Assembly (NCBI RefSeq): GCF_014672715.2
Contig: NZ_CP058566.2
Span: 806,001 to 870,000, forward strand
Direction: 5' to 3'
DNA length: 64,000 bases
Source: Dehalogenimonas etheniformans
Lineage (GTDB): Bacteria > Chloroflexota > Dehalococcoidia > Dehalococcoidales > Dehalococcoidaceae
Shown here: positions 27,915 to 37,029 of the stretch, piece after piece
Numbering within the stretch: position 1 is the stretch's first letter
Layout: every line of letters begins with the position of its first letter
Notes under the pieces: model-generated
Databases searched by the model: none
Told to the model about the DNA's origin: nothing
The model's input: only the letters and a program-made list of their open reading frames with translations
Position numbers and translations under genes: made by a program

Positions 27915-28929
27915 TGACGATCTCGTTCTTGGGATCGATGTCGGCGGTACCAAGATATTGTCGGCTGTCATTGACCCCGAAGGAAACAAAGTATCTGAGT
28001 ATCTTACCGCCACCCGGGCATCCGAGGGTTTCGAGGAAGTCCTGAAATCTATCGTTGAATCCGGATTTGGTGCGCTGGTAAAAGCCGGAAAAGGATTTTC
28101 CGAAGTTCGCGCCACCGGTTTGGCGGTTGCCGGTTTGATCGATGCAAAAGATGGCATAGTCCGCGCTTCGCCCAATCTGCCCGGCTGGAGAAACGTACCC
28201 TTACGTGATCGAGTCGAAGCCGCTTTCGGTAATCGGGTATTTTTGATCAACGACGCTCATGCTGCCGCTGCAGGGGAGCATTATTTCGGAGCGGGGCGTG
28301 GTTGCCGCGATTTTGTTTACATAACAGTGAGCACCGGAATAGGCGGCGGACTCATCCTCAATAACGAACTCTATGAGGGTGCAAACGGCTTCGGCGGAGA
28401 AGTCGGTCACATGGTGATAGATGACAAAGGACCCTTATGCAATTGTGGCAACAGGGGCTGCTGGGAGATGTTGGCATCGGGCAAAGCTTTGGAAAGAGAG
28501 GCTCTCCGCCTAATCGAGTCCGGCTCTAATACGACCATTCCTTTATTTTGTCATCCTGACCCAGAGCAAAGCGAAGGGGAAGGATCTCAATCTCACCCAA
28601 TCAAATGCATCACCGCCAAAGCCATCCATGCTGCCGCGCTAGCTGGCGACCCTCTTGCCGTCGAATTGATTCAACGGACCGGTTACTACCTGGGAGTGGG
28701 GTTGTCCAACATCATCAACATATTCAACCCTGAATTGATCGTGATTGGTGGCGGGCTTTCGAATATCGGCGATATGCTTTTTAAACCCGCCATCGAAGAA
28801 GCGCACAGACGGGCTTTCAAGCAATCGTTCGATCTGGTGAAATTTACTTTGGCGGAGTTGGGCGCTTACTCAGGAGTCATCGGCGCTGCCGCTTATGCCC
28901 GCCAGCAATTGGGCCGCCCTAAAGAGTAG
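27886..28929 (+). CDS. ROK-family glucokinase
   Basis: Phosphorylates glucose (or a related hexose) with ATP. The 347-residue protein has the ROK ATP-binding start LGIDVGGTKILS near residues 14-25, the HE[GA]xGH-type segment as EVGHMVIDDKGPLCNCGNRG with the zinc-binding CxCGxxGC pattern near 175-194, and IVIGGGLSN near 286. GTG at 27886 or 27889 is the start, both inside a palindromic repeat. Residues about 217-240 (HPDPEQSEGEGSQS) are encoded by a second repeat inserted in frame between helices of the fold, making the protein longer than usual. Glucose from malQ/GH57 action is the likely substrate. Confidence 0.86.
   Translation: MVSLSNHERTDDLVLGIDVGGTKILSAVIDPEGNKVSEYLTATRASEGFEEVLKSIVESGFGALVKAGKGFSEVRATGLAVAGLIDAKDGIVRASPNLPGWRNVPLRDRVEAAFGNRVFLINDAHAAAAGEHYFGAGRGCRDFVYITVSTGIGGGLILNNELYEGANGFGGEVGHMVIDDKGPLCNCGNRGCWEMLASGKALEREALRLIESGSNTTIPLFCHPDPEQSEGEGSQSHPIKCITAKAIHAAALAGDPLAVELIQRTGYYLGVGLSNIINIFNPELIVIGGGLSNIGDMLFKPAIEEAHRRAFKQSFDLVKFTLAELGAYSGVIGAAAYARQQLGRPKE
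28549..28587. repeat. REP-like repeat inside the ROK kinase gene
   Basis: TGTCATCCTGA at 28549-28559 through GAAGGATCT ending at 28587 follows the frequent bacterial pattern TGTCATYCTGA...GAAGRATCT. A relative lies at 55379-55407 in opposite orientation. Here it is translated without breaking the frame. Confidence 0.75.
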
Positions 28930-29024
28930 GGGCTGGTTTTTACCCGCCCCGCCCGGTTCCCAACGATGTCATCACACGGTTTTTGGGTCGAGCATGAGAT
29001 CTCTTTTCTCGGGTAACATTATCT

Positions 29025-29459
29025 AAAAATATCCCACCAAAAACGTCACGAAACGCTTGACAGTTAAGGAAACACCTGTGCTATAATAGCCGCTATGTCC
29101 TATAGCACACCTGTACCAACCTGCCTCCGAAATGAAGACCGCGGGCATTTGAATTATTGCCCTGAACGTTCGTTTTTTGGAACAAATCGTACGTTTGCGA
29201 TGAAGCTGATTCTGGATGATTCGTTTCAGAAAAAAAGGTTTTCTGAAAACACGAAAAACAAATTCGACGCCCCGACCTAGGTTGAAAGAGACATTGTTTT
29301 CTGCAATACCCTCGGCGAAACAATTCGCTCAGCACCGATTTTCACGATTAAACACCGGAATTGTTTCAAAAACCGGTTAGTTGTTTTGTCTGAAAATGAA
29401 CGTAAAATCCGAGTCGTTTTCCGAAAAATGTATCAAAAGTGAAAAAACAAAAAAACAAT
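29025..29459 (+). repeat. dispersed promoter/inverted-repeat element, copy A
   Basis: This occupies most of the 684-nt gene-free gap between the ROK kinase and uvrA. Its head (29025-29090) carries a conserved AACGTCACGAAACGCTTGACA block and a TG-extended TATAAT; its tail (29305-29459) carries GAAACAATTC (29317-29326), 31 nt, GAATTGTTTC (29358-29367), then about 90 conserved nt ending in A-rich AAAAACAAT. Copy B at 53888-54182 on the other strand matches both parts; the tail aligns without gaps, including the 31-nt spacing. The middle of copy A, about 145 nt longer than in B, contains its own hairpin (TTCAGAAAA/TTTTCTGAA, about 29225-29248). Both copies point toward a downstream gene on their strand. 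Confidence 0.75.
29057..29087 (+). promoter_or_regulatory. promoter-like sequence in element copy A
   Basis: TTGACA at 29057-29062 and TGC-TATAAT with the hexamer at 29082-29087; the 19-nt spacer is long but the extended -10 compensates. An ATG begins 8 nt after the hexamer, so any transcript would be nearly leaderless at that codon. Confidence 0.5.
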
Positions 29460-29534
29460 CCAAGGGGACGTGAGGAAATTTAAGAACCAGAGCTGAAACC
29501 TCACGGCTGACTGCTGGGAGCTACACCCCCCTGA

Positions 29535-29564
29535 TTGCCACAATTGACATAAAGCGAGTATAAT
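29535..29564 (+). promoter_or_regulatory. probable uvrA promoter
   Basis: TTGCCA at 29535-29540, 18-nt spacer, TATAAT at 29559-29564, giving a leader of about 40 nt before uvrA. CAAGGAG lies 6-12 nt before the ATG. Confidence 0.6.
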
Positions 29565-29613
29565 TAAAGGCTGTTTTTGAAGGATTTACTTTTATTTCCC
29601 TCAAGGAGTTTCA

Positions 29614-32442
29614 ATGCCTCTCGATAAAATCGTTGTAAAAGGTGCCCGTGAGCACAACCTCAAAAATATTGACGTTACCATCCCCAGGGACAAGCTGGTT
29701 GTTATTACCGGGGCATCAGGGTCGGGTAAAAGTTCGCTTGCTTTCGATACAATCTACGCGGAAGGTCAGCGCCGCTACATGGAATCCCTTTCCGCCTACG
29801 CCCGGCAATTCCTCGGGCGCATGGAAAAGCCGGATGTCGACTACATCGAAGGCTTATCGCCGGCTATCTCAATCGACCAGAAGGGCGCGTCGAGGAATCC
29901 CCGTTCCACAGTTGGCACGACCACCGAGATCTACGATTACCTCCGGCTGCTTTTTGCCCGCATAGGTCATCCGCATTGTCCCAACTGCGGCCGCGAGATC
30001 GCGATGCAGGCGGTGGAGCAGATCGTGGACACGGTAAAGGCGCTTCCTGCGGATTCTCGCATCCTGGTTCTCGCGCCGCTGGTCAAGGACCGGAAGGGCG
30101 AACACCAGGCGATGTTCAAGGAACTACGAAAGTCCGGTTATGCCCGGGTACGCATCGACGGGGCAGTACTTGATCTCGCCGAGGATATAGAGCTCGACAA
30201 GAAGAAAAAGCACAAAATCGAAGTAGTCATCGACCGCCTGGTCATAGGCCAGTCTGATACACAGAGCCGGTTGGCTGATTCGATCGAAACAGCTTTAAAA
30301 CTCGGCGAAGGGGTCGTTGTCGTATCGATCGTCGAAGGCTCGGAATATCTTTTTTCCGAGAAATTTGCCTGCGCAGATTGCGGCGTCTCGTTGGGCGAGA
30401 TCGAGCCCCGCAGTTTCAGCTTCAACTCACCCCATGGTGCTTGCCCGGATTGTACCGGCCTCGGCATTAAGATGGAATTCGATCCGGACTTGGTGATCCC
30501 AAATAAAAAACTATCCCTCGCTGAAGGCGCCATCCATCCTTACCAGTGGCAGACATGGTACTTCTCTCAACTCGAAGATATCGCCCGGCGATATAACTTC
30601 AGCCTGAACGCACCTGTGGAGCGATTGACGCCGGAACAGATGGAGGTCGTTCTTTACGGCGAAGGCGGCGACAGAATCAAATACAAAAACCGATTTGGCA
30701 GGACCAGGGAGTACACTTCCGGATTCGAGGGGGTCATACCCAGGTTGGAGCGGCTCTACAAAGACTCCGAATCCGAACAGGTGCGAGCCGGGATCGAACG
30801 CTACATGATGGCTACACCATGTCCCACCTGCGGCGGCAAACGGCTCAAACCCGAAGCATTATCTGTGTTGATCGACGGCAAAAACATCGCCGAAATCTCA
30901 GCTCTATCGGTCGTTGACAGCCTCGAATGGGTTGAGCGCCTGGCCGATACCAAAACCCCTCTTTCCGAGCGCGAACAACTTATCGCCAAGCAGATACTCA
31001 AGGAACTGAAATCGAGGTTAGGTTTCCTCGAAGACGTCGGCCTGGATTATTTATCCGTCGACCGTGGTTCGGCAACCCTTTCGGGAGGCGAATCGCAACG
31101 GATTCGATTGGCGACCCAGATCGGTTCGGGATTGATGGGCGTTCTTTATATATGTGATGAGCCTACGGTAGGTCTCCATCCTGCCGATGATTCCCGTTTG
31201 ATCGATACTTTGAAAAGGCTGCGCGACCTTGGCAATTCAATAATCGTCGTTGAACACGACGAAGCCATGATGCGGGCTGCGGATTGGATCGTAGACCTTG
31301 GGCCGGGCGCAGGGGAACACGGTGGTCATATTATCGTATCGGGTCCCCTCGACGAGGTACTTGAATGTCGCCACTCGGTAACCGGTCAGTACCTGTCGGG
31401 ACGAAAGTTTATACCATTACCGGAGCATCGAAGGCCGGGGTTGGGCAAGGAGATGGTTATTCGTGGTGCCCGGCAGAACAACCTTAAGAATATAGATGTT
31501 CATATTCCGCTCGGGGAGCTTGTATGTATCGCCGGCGTCTCGGGTTCAGGTAAAAGTACCCTGGTCAACGAGATATTGTTCAAGAAGCTTGCCCAGGTAT
31601 TTAACGGGTCCCGTGAGAAACCGGGCGATCATGACGGCATCGACGGTTTGGAATACATTGACAAGGTGATCGCCATAGACCAATCTCCGATCGGTCGGAC
31701 ACCGAGGAGCAATCCAGCGACTTACACCGGCGCCTTCACACCCATCCGCGATTTATTCGCTACAGTACCAGAAGCTAGAGTGCGCGGGTACAACTCTGGG
31801 CGTTTTTCTTTTAACATCAAAGGTGGCCGGTGCGAAGCTTGCCATGGCGAAGGCTACATCGAGATCGAAATGCAGTTTTTGCCTGATGTCACCGTGCCCT
31901 GCGACGTTTGCCACGGGCAGCGCTATTCCCGCGAAGTGCTCGATATCAAATTCAAAGACAAAAATATCGCCGAAGTGCTGGACATGACTGTCGATCACGC
32001 CCTCGATTTCTTCGAGCATTTTCCGGCGATCAAATCCAAGTTGAAGAGCATGCATGATGTCGGCCTGGGTTACATCCGGTTGGGTCAACCCGCGCCGACT
32101 CTTTCCGGCGGCGAGGCGCAACGGATCAAGTTAGCGTCGGAACTGGCTCGTCGCGCGGTTGGGCATACCTTGTATATCCTCGATGAGCCCACAACCGGGC
32201 TTTCGTTTGATGACATTGCGGCGCTCTTGAAAGTGATGCAGCGCCTGGTGACAGCCGGAAACTCGGTGGTAGTCATCGAACACCAACTCGATATCATTAA
32301 GAATGCCGATTGGGTCATCGACCTTGGCCCCGGCGCCGGGCATCGAGGTGGCCAAATTGTGGCGGTGGGAACACCTGAAGATGTTGCGAAAATCCCGGGA
32401 TCAGCGACCGGTGAATATCTTAAAAAGGTCTTATCGGCTTAA
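29614..32442 (+). CDS. uvrA: excinuclease ABC subunit A
   Basis: DNA damage recognition ATPase of nucleotide excision repair. The 942-residue protein has two ABC modules: Walker [13 protein letters not shown] near residue 31 and [12 protein letters not shown]-like [11 protein letters not shown] near 640, two signature motifs [13 protein letters not shown] near 487 and [13 protein letters not shown] near 829, and zinc-finger CxxC pairs ([38 protein letters not shown]). ATG start at 29614 with CAAGGAG before it. Normal length. It converges with a lipase gene, overlapping 4 nt; uvrB and uvrC are not in the window. Confidence 0.98.
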   Translation: MPLDKIVVKGAREHNLKNIDVTIPRDKLVVITGASGSGKSSLAFDTIYAEGQRRYMESLSAYARQFLGRMEKPDVDYIEGLSPAISIDQKGASRNPRSTVGTTTEIYDYLRLLFARIGHPHCPNCGREIAMQAVEQIVDTVKALPADSRILVLAPLVKDRKGEHQAMFKELRKSGYARVRIDGAVLDLAEDIELDKKKKHKIEVVIDRLVIGQSDTQSRLADSIETALKLGEGVVVVSIVEGSEYLFSEKFACADCGVSLGEIEPRSFSFNSPHGACPDCTGLGIKMEFDPDLVIPNKKLSLAEGAIHPYQWQTWYFSQLEDIARRYNFSLNAPVERLTPEQMEVVLYGEGGDRIKYKNRFGRTREYTSGFEGVIPRLERLYKDSESEQVRAGIERYMMATPCPTCGGKRLKPEALSVLIDGKNIAEISALSVVDSLEWVERLADTKTPLSEREQLIAKQILKELKSRLGFLEDVGLDYLSVDRGSATLSGGESQRIRLATQIGSGLMGVLYICDEPTVGLHPADDSRLIDTLKRLRDLGNSIIVVEHDEAMMRAADWIVDLGPGAGEHGGHIIVSGPLDEVLECRHSVTGQYLSGRKFIPLPEHRRPGLGKEMVIRGARQNNLKNIDVHIPLGELVCIAGVSGSGKSTLVNEILFKKLAQVFNGSREKPGDHDGIDGLEYIDKVIAIDQSPIGRTPRSNPATYTGAFTPIRDLFATVPEARVRGYNSGRFSFNIKGGRCEACHGEGYIEIEMQFLPDVTVPCDVCHGQRYSREVLDIKFKDKNIAEVLDMTVDHALDFFEHFPAIKSKLKSMHDVGLGYIRLGQPAPTLSGGEAQRIKLASELARRAVGHTLYILDEPTTGLSFDDIAALLKVMQRLVTAGNSVVVIEHQLDIIKNADWVIDLGPGAGHRGGQIVAVGTPEDVAKIPGSATGEYLKKVLSA

Positions 32443-33290
32443 GCTGGCAGGTGCTTGTCGAGCCAAAGGGACAAAGTACCGAGGACAAAGTCGCGGCAGG
32501 GCTCGTTGAAGATTTCGTGGTAACAACCCGGGAAGATCCGGATTTCCTTATCCTGGGAAGATACCGAATCGAAAGTGATCTGGCTGCTTGAAGGACTCGC
32601 CAACCGGTCGGCGCCGCCGTGGAGCAGCAGGATCGGCGATTTAACGGCGGTCAGCTTCGTTTGCACGGAAGCCATCGCTGTTATAAGTTCGGCACCCATT
32701 CTAACCGGGACTTTTCCCGTGTAGACCAGAGGATCGGCGATATAAGCCTTGACCACCGACTGATCGCGGCTGATGGCTTCGCACTCGATGGTTTGAACGC
32801 CCAGGTGGGGTATCAGGGAGGAAAGGGTGCCTGACAGTGAAAGCAGCAACTTAGGGACGTTCTGACCTATTCGCAACAGCATTCCGGAAAGGGCATATCC
32901 GGCAACAAACGGCGGATTTTCGGTGGCAAAGGCGATGCTCTCCAAAGCGCCCATGCTGTGTCCGACAATGAAAACCGGTGTTCCCGGATTTTGGGAAGAG
33001 ACGAAGTTAGAAAAGCTTTTCAGGTCGCCGATGAGATCGGAAAGGCGATTAACATAGCATCGCGGTCCCGGCGATTGACCGTGTCCTCTTTGATCGTAAG
33101 TCCAGACGGCATAGCCGCGCGGTACCAGGTGGTTTACGACATTTTGGTACCGGCTCGAATGATCGGCTAAGCCGTGCACCAGGACGATAATGGCTTTCTG
33201 CCGGTTGTCGGGCAACCAGGCCTGGTAAAAAAGGGACAGGTGCTTCGCGACCGAAAACTTGCCTTCGAGATGGGTCATTTGACTTGACAT
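32439..33290 (-). CDS. alpha/beta hydrolase, monoacylglycerol-lipase-like
   Basis: Serine hydrolase of about 283 residues from ATG 33290. Oxyanion-site [12 protein letters not shown] near residue 37, nucleophile elbow [10 protein letters not shown] near 108, and the late Asp and His in [11 protein letters not shown] and [12 protein letters not shown], matching lysophospholipase/monoglyceride-lipase proteins. It lacks a signal peptide. A longer frame back to 33419 would overlap the divergent HD gene and is unlikely; ATG 33278 is an alternative start. Substrate probably a membrane-derived monoacyl lipid; this is family inference. Confidence 0.84.
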   Translation of the reverse strand: MSSQMTHLEGKFSVAKHLSLFYQAWLPDNRQKAIIVLVHGLADHSSRYQNVVNHLVPRGYAVWTYDQRGHGQSPGPRCYVNRLSDLIGDLKSFSNFVSSQNPGTPVFIVGHSMGALESIAFATENPPFVAGYALSGMLLRIGQNVPKLLLSLSGTLSSLIPHLGVQTIECEAISRDQSVVKAYIADPLVYTGKVPVRMGAELITAMASVQTKLTAVKSPILLLHGGADRLASPSSSQITFDSVSSQDKEIRIFPGCYHEIFNEPCRDFVLGTLSLWLDKHLPA

Positions 33291-33357
33291 GTTATCAGCT
33301 AATCCGTTTTTTGACAACGCAGTTATTGGTTTCTTAAGATAAACCGAGGAGTATAAG

Positions 33358-33906
33358 ATGGAACGAGAACAAGCCCTGGCGGCGGTAAAAGAAAAAATCA
33401 GTAACCCCAATCTGATCAAGCATATGCTGGCGACTGAAGCCGTTATGCGAGCGCTTGCCGAGAGATTCGGCCAAGTTATCGATGAATGGGGACTCGCGGG
33501 CTTGCTGCATGATATCGACCTCGATGAATGTAAAGGTGATATGTCAGTTCACGGGAGACTATCAGCGGAGATGGCAAGGGAAATGGACGTCTCCGATGAG
33601 GTATGTCATGCTATCCTCTGCCATGGCCTGCTCGGAGAACCCTGTATCAGTTTGATGGACAAAGCTTTATATTGTGCCGATCCAGTCACAGGATTGATAA
33701 CCGCCGGCGCTTTGATTCGGCCTGAGAAGAAACTTTCAGTGGTTGAAGCTAAATCGATCCTTAAAAGGTTTAAAGAAAAGAGCTTTGCAGCTGGGGCGAA
33801 CCGGGAGCAGATCGCTAAATGCTCAGAAATCGGTTTGACCCTGGAAGAGTTCATCACTTTATCCCTCAAAGCGATGCAAGGGATATCTGATGACCTTGGT
33901 CTCTAG
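33358..33906 (+). CDS. HD-domain phosphohydrolase (HDIG type)
   Basis: A 182-residue metal-dependent hydrolase: H in KHMLATEAVM near residue 20, the HD pair in GLLHDIDLDE near 49-58, a later His in ILCHGL near 87 and Asp in YCADPVTG near 104. Small stand-alone HDIG proteins of this type act on nucleotides or other phosphate esters; the substrate is unknown. ATG start at 33358 with GAGGAG-like CGAGGAG 8 nt upstream. Divergent from the lipase and overlapping the end of the SbcC-like gene by 4 nt. Confidence 0.8.
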   Translation: MEREQALAAVKEKISNPNLIKHMLATEAVMRALAERFGQVIDEWGLAGLLHDIDLDECKGDMSVHGRLSAEMAREMDVSDEVCHAILCHGLLGEPCISLMDKALYCADPVTGLITAGALIRPEKKLSVVEAKSILKRFKEKSFAAGANREQIAKCSEIGLTLEEFITLSLKAMQGISDDLGL

Positions 33907-36497
33907 TTATAATTGATCCGAAGGTCACTCCCATCAGCCGTTTTGAACACTTCGATTCGTGCCGGAAAGGCATCTTTGAATTCTTCGATGTGAGTAATTA
34001 CCAGCACGCACTCGAATTTGTCCTGGATTGAAGCGATGGCCTCTTTCAATTTTTCTATGCCTGCCGCGTCCTGGGTGCCAAACCCCTCATCTATGACCAG
34101 CGTTCGTAACGGTGCCCCTGACCTGTGCGCCAGCAATCTGGATAATGCCAGCCTAAGCGCGAAGTTTATGCGAAATGCTTCTCCGCCGCTGAACAGGTCA
34201 TAGTCACGTGTGCCGAGTTCATCCGCAATCTTGATGTCAAAGGTCTCAGCGATGTCTCCCTTTTTAGTGGCGCGCTGCATTTCCAGTTTCAGGCTCATTC
34301 GGTTGTCGGTCATTTTAGCTAGCAGCCGATTGGCTTCAGCCTCCATTTCGGGAATGGCGCTCTCGATAAGTACCGCCTGGATGCCGTTCTTGCCGAACGA
34401 AGCCTGAAGTTCTTTGTAGATGCTTTCATCAACAGCATACTTCTTGAGTTCAACAGCTTTTTTAAAGAGCGAATTTTCCAGCTCATCAAGGTGAACCAAG
34501 GCTTGTTTCAAACTGCCCAACCGTTCGGAGTCCGAGTTTACGGAAATTGACAATGATTTAACGGTCGATTCTGCATCCTCGATTTGCTGGGCATCGATTC
34601 TCGGAATCTGGGACAATGACTGTCTTTGTGTGTCCGCCTCCTGAATCCGCTGTGCTAGTCTTTGTTCGAGTTCACTGATCGTCTTGAGAGCCTTATCTAA
34701 ATCTTTCTCCTCCTGTGTGAGGAGCTTCTCAGCTTGATAGAGTTCTTGATGACGCTTTTCGAAGGGTTCAAGTTCGTTGATTTGAGCTTGGACACGTCGA
34801 TGCGCCGTGGCGTCATAACCCATTTTTCGGATTTCTTGCTCGAGAGAAGCGATCGAATTTCTTTCTTCGAGGGCAAATTCACCTTTTTCAATCTGCTGAG
34901 TCAGCGCAGTGATCTGCTTCTCCCCTTCAGGGAGGCGTTTTGAAGCAGATTCCGCTTCCGCGAGTTCTGTCTGCAATTGCGCTTCGAGCTTGCCCAGGCG
35001 CAAGACCTCAGACCTTAATGAGCCTTCCATCGCCAAGTGGCGTTCCAGTTCGGTTATCTCTCTGGCTTTGTCTTTTTTAGAATCTGCCAACATAGCTAAC
35101 GCGGACTCGGCCGCCCGGCGCTCAGCGACGTATCTTGTTTGTACCGTTTTGAGCCGATCTTCGCTGAGTTCCGCCTCACAGACCGGGCAGATTGCGGCTT
35201 GGCCCGCGGAAGCGAGCATTCCAGTCTTTTCAGCAATTTCTGCCAATCGGCGAACCTGTCCTTTCTCTTCAGCATCAATAGCCGCCACCTCAACTTTGAC
35301 TACCTGAAGCTGCCTGGATTCAGCTTCGAACTGAGTTTGCCTTTCTTTGAGCTTTTCTGCCTCCAACCCGAGATCGTCCAAAGAGAGTCTCAGGCTGCTC
35401 GATTTGGCCGCCCTTAGCGACAATTCGTCAAATTTGGATTGCCACGTCGATCTTTTGTTTAAAAGAATGTGTCTGGCTTCGGAAATCTGTTTGTCTAATT
35501 GCATGTATTGTTGTTCGAGTGTTCGCAGTTCGCTGAGTTTCCGATTATCGTCCTCATTGATTTGGCGGGCCGATAATAAACGAGAATACCCATCCACAAT
35601 CTCTGCCCGGTTATGTACAATATCTCGATGAATTTTAATGCGTTTCTCTATCTCAAACCTGTCATTATGTCTCGCTTTTAGGTCGTTCTCAGTATCCACC
35701 ACCGCCGACTCGGCTTGGCGCAGCATTTGTTCTCGGGTTTGGATCAGTTGCCACGATGATTTCAGGGAATCCAGGGTTAGCCGCGCTTTAGACAGCTGTT
35801 CGTTCGATTCGGCGAGCTGTTTTTGGGAGGACAAAAGAGCGGATTCCAACTCCGGCCTGCGTTCCAGTTGTTTTTGCTCGATTTCCATAGTCACGCTTAT
35901 CAAACTCTTGGCGGAAGCCGCTTCACTCGCCTTGTCCCTTGCTTTTTCCGCTAATTCATCGTAAACATCCAGACCGAGAATGCTGACGAGGACCTCCTTG
36001 CGTTCATTAGGACGAAGTACTGTGAAATGATCGGCTTCGCCTTGTTTGAGATAGGCGCTGCTCACGAATGTCTCGTATTCCAAATGAAGAACATTTTTTA
36101 TCTTCACTTCGGTCTCGGCGATAGTGTTGCCAGAGATTGTTCTGAAACCCTCCGGGGATCCGACGAAGAGGTTTAAGCTGCTCTGTCCTGAACTACCTGT
36201 CTTTTTCGGTTTAGCGCGTCGCCGGACAACCCGGTAAATCTGGTTGTCGCCCGTGCGGAAATCGAAGCTGATCTCGGTTTCGGTTTCACCCTGGGTTATC
36301 AGGTCATCATCTGAGGTGGTTTTGCTTCGAAGCCGGGATTTTCCCCAGAGAGCCCAGGTGATCGCATCGATTATTGAAGATTTTCCGGACCCATTGTCAC
36401 CGGTGATGCATGCAAGATGGATTCCATCAAAAGAAAGGGGTGTTATTTCTCCGCGATACGGCAGAAAATTTTTCATTTTGAGGCGAACTGGAATCAA
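33903..36497 (-). CDS. sbcC: SbcC/Rad50-like SMC ATPase
   Basis: An 864-residue SMC-like protein: Walker A ITGDNGSGKSSII near residues 31-43, long coiled coils on both sides of a zinc hook CPVCEAEL near 437, the ABC signature LFSGGEAFRINFALRL near 775, and Walker B TLVIDEGFGTQD near 806. This is the Rad50/SbcC layout for DNA double-strand-break end processing. ATG start at 36497. The nuclease partner SbcD (Mre11) is normally adjacent, but neither neighbour is one; it may be elsewhere. Its 3' end overlaps the convergent HD gene by 4 nt. Confidence 0.88.
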   Translation of the reverse strand: MIPVRLKMKNFLPYRGEITPLSFDGIHLACITGDNGSGKSSIIDAITWALWGKSRLRSKTTSDDDLITQGETETEISFDFRTGDNQIYRVVRRRAKPKKTGSSGQSSLNLFVGSPEGFRTISGNTIAETEVKIKNVLHLEYETFVSSAYLKQGEADHFTVLRPNERKEVLVSILGLDVYDELAEKARDKASEAASAKSLISVTMEIEQKQLERRPELESALLSSQKQLAESNEQLSKARLTLDSLKSSWQLIQTREQMLRQAESAVVDTENDLKARHNDRFEIEKRIKIHRDIVHNRAEIVDGYSRLLSARQINEDDNRKLSELRTLEQQYMQLDKQISEARHILLNKRSTWQSKFDELSLRAAKSSSLRLSLDDLGLEAEKLKERQTQFEAESRQLQVVKVEVAAIDAEEKGQVRRLAEIAEKTGMLASAGQAAICPVCEAELSEDRLKTVQTRYVAERRAAESALAMLADSKKDKAREITELERHLAMEGSLRSEVLRLGKLEAQLQTELAEAESASKRLPEGEKQITALTQQIEKGEFALEERNSIASLEQEIRKMGYDATAHRRVQAQINELEPFEKRHQELYQAEKLLTQEEKDLDKALKTISELEQRLAQRIQEADTQRQSLSQIPRIDAQQIEDAESTVKSLSISVNSDSERLGSLKQALVHLDELENSLFKKAVELKKYAVDESIYKELQASFGKNGIQAVLIESAIPEMEAEANRLLAKMTDNRMSLKLEMQRATKKGDIAETFDIKIADELGTRDYDLFSGGEAFRINFALRLALSRLLAHRSGAPLRTLVIDEGFGTQDAAGIEKLKEAIASIQDKFECVLVITHIEEFKDAFPARIEVFKTADGSDLRINYN

Positions 36498-36595
36498 GGG
36501 TTAATTACCTCGCGATTGATTTTAACATAACTAGTTTGTTTTACGCTGATCAGCGCTATGTTGGTGTTCGAATTGCTCGATGGTAACATGTTGTT

Positions 36596-37018
36596 ATGAA
36601 CATAATTAAGCGCCGAATCGGGATGGCTCTATTATCCATGATTGCATTGGGCTTGATATTGCCAATAAGTGGTTGCAGCAATTCAGGATATAGCACGTTC
36701 AACATCCATGAAGGTATGCAGCCGTTGTCTTTTGAATACCCAGAACATTACAAGCTGGTTCGCCTCGATATGGAAAATGATGATACGGCGCAGTATACGA
36801 CGATAGGGTTGGTGTCTGGCGACTCCGCGAATTACTCGGAAATATATTTGTATATATGGAATACAACCGTAGACCTGCCCGGGTCAAAACAAATCATGGA
36901 TCAGTTGCTTGAAAATGCTGCCCAAACCTTGACTGGGTACAAATTGGAAAGTAGAAGCGGAGCTACGATCGTGGGTATAACGAAAAAAGGCGGCTTGAGA
37001 GCCGCCTTTTTTCGTTAA
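36596..37018 (+). CDS. small lipoprotein reading into its terminator
   Basis: A 140-residue predicted lipoprotein: basic start MNIIKRRIG, hydrophobic core, lipobox ISGC near residue 27, then a soluble domain of about 100 residues (YPEHYKLVRLDMEND, GLVSGDSANYSEIYLYIWNT) that I do not recognise. The last ten codons (KKGGLRAAFFR) are the terminator hairpin translated, so the original stop has been lost or the gene truncated. ATG start at 36596, no clear Shine-Dalgarno. Divergent from sbcC, 98 nt away. Confidence 0.6.
   Translation: MNIIKRRIGMALLSMIALGLILPISGCSNSGYSTFNIHEGMQPLSFEYPEHYKLVRLDMENDDTAQYTTIGLVSGDSANYSEIYLYIWNTTVDLPGSKQIMDQLLENAAQTLTGYKLESRSGATIVGITKKGGLRAAFFR
36979..37016. terminator. 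bidirectional rho-independent terminator
   Basis: AACGAAAAAAGGCGGC at 36979-36994 and its exact complement at 37001-37016 flank TTGAGA. A and T runs on both sides allow use by the lipoprotein (+) and the rpoD operon (-, stop at 37030). It lies within the lipoprotein frame. Confidence 0.9.
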
Positions 37019-37029
37019 CATATCTGATT

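Noticed and set aside
29095-29280. 61-residue frame starting after the copy A promoter
   Set aside because: Only the first few codons resemble the copy B frame; no family, and the conserved signal is the inverted repeat outside it.
29544-29564. TTGACA close to TATAAT upstream of uvrA
   Set aside because: Only 9 nt apart; TTGCCA at 29535 with an 18-nt spacer is a better -35.
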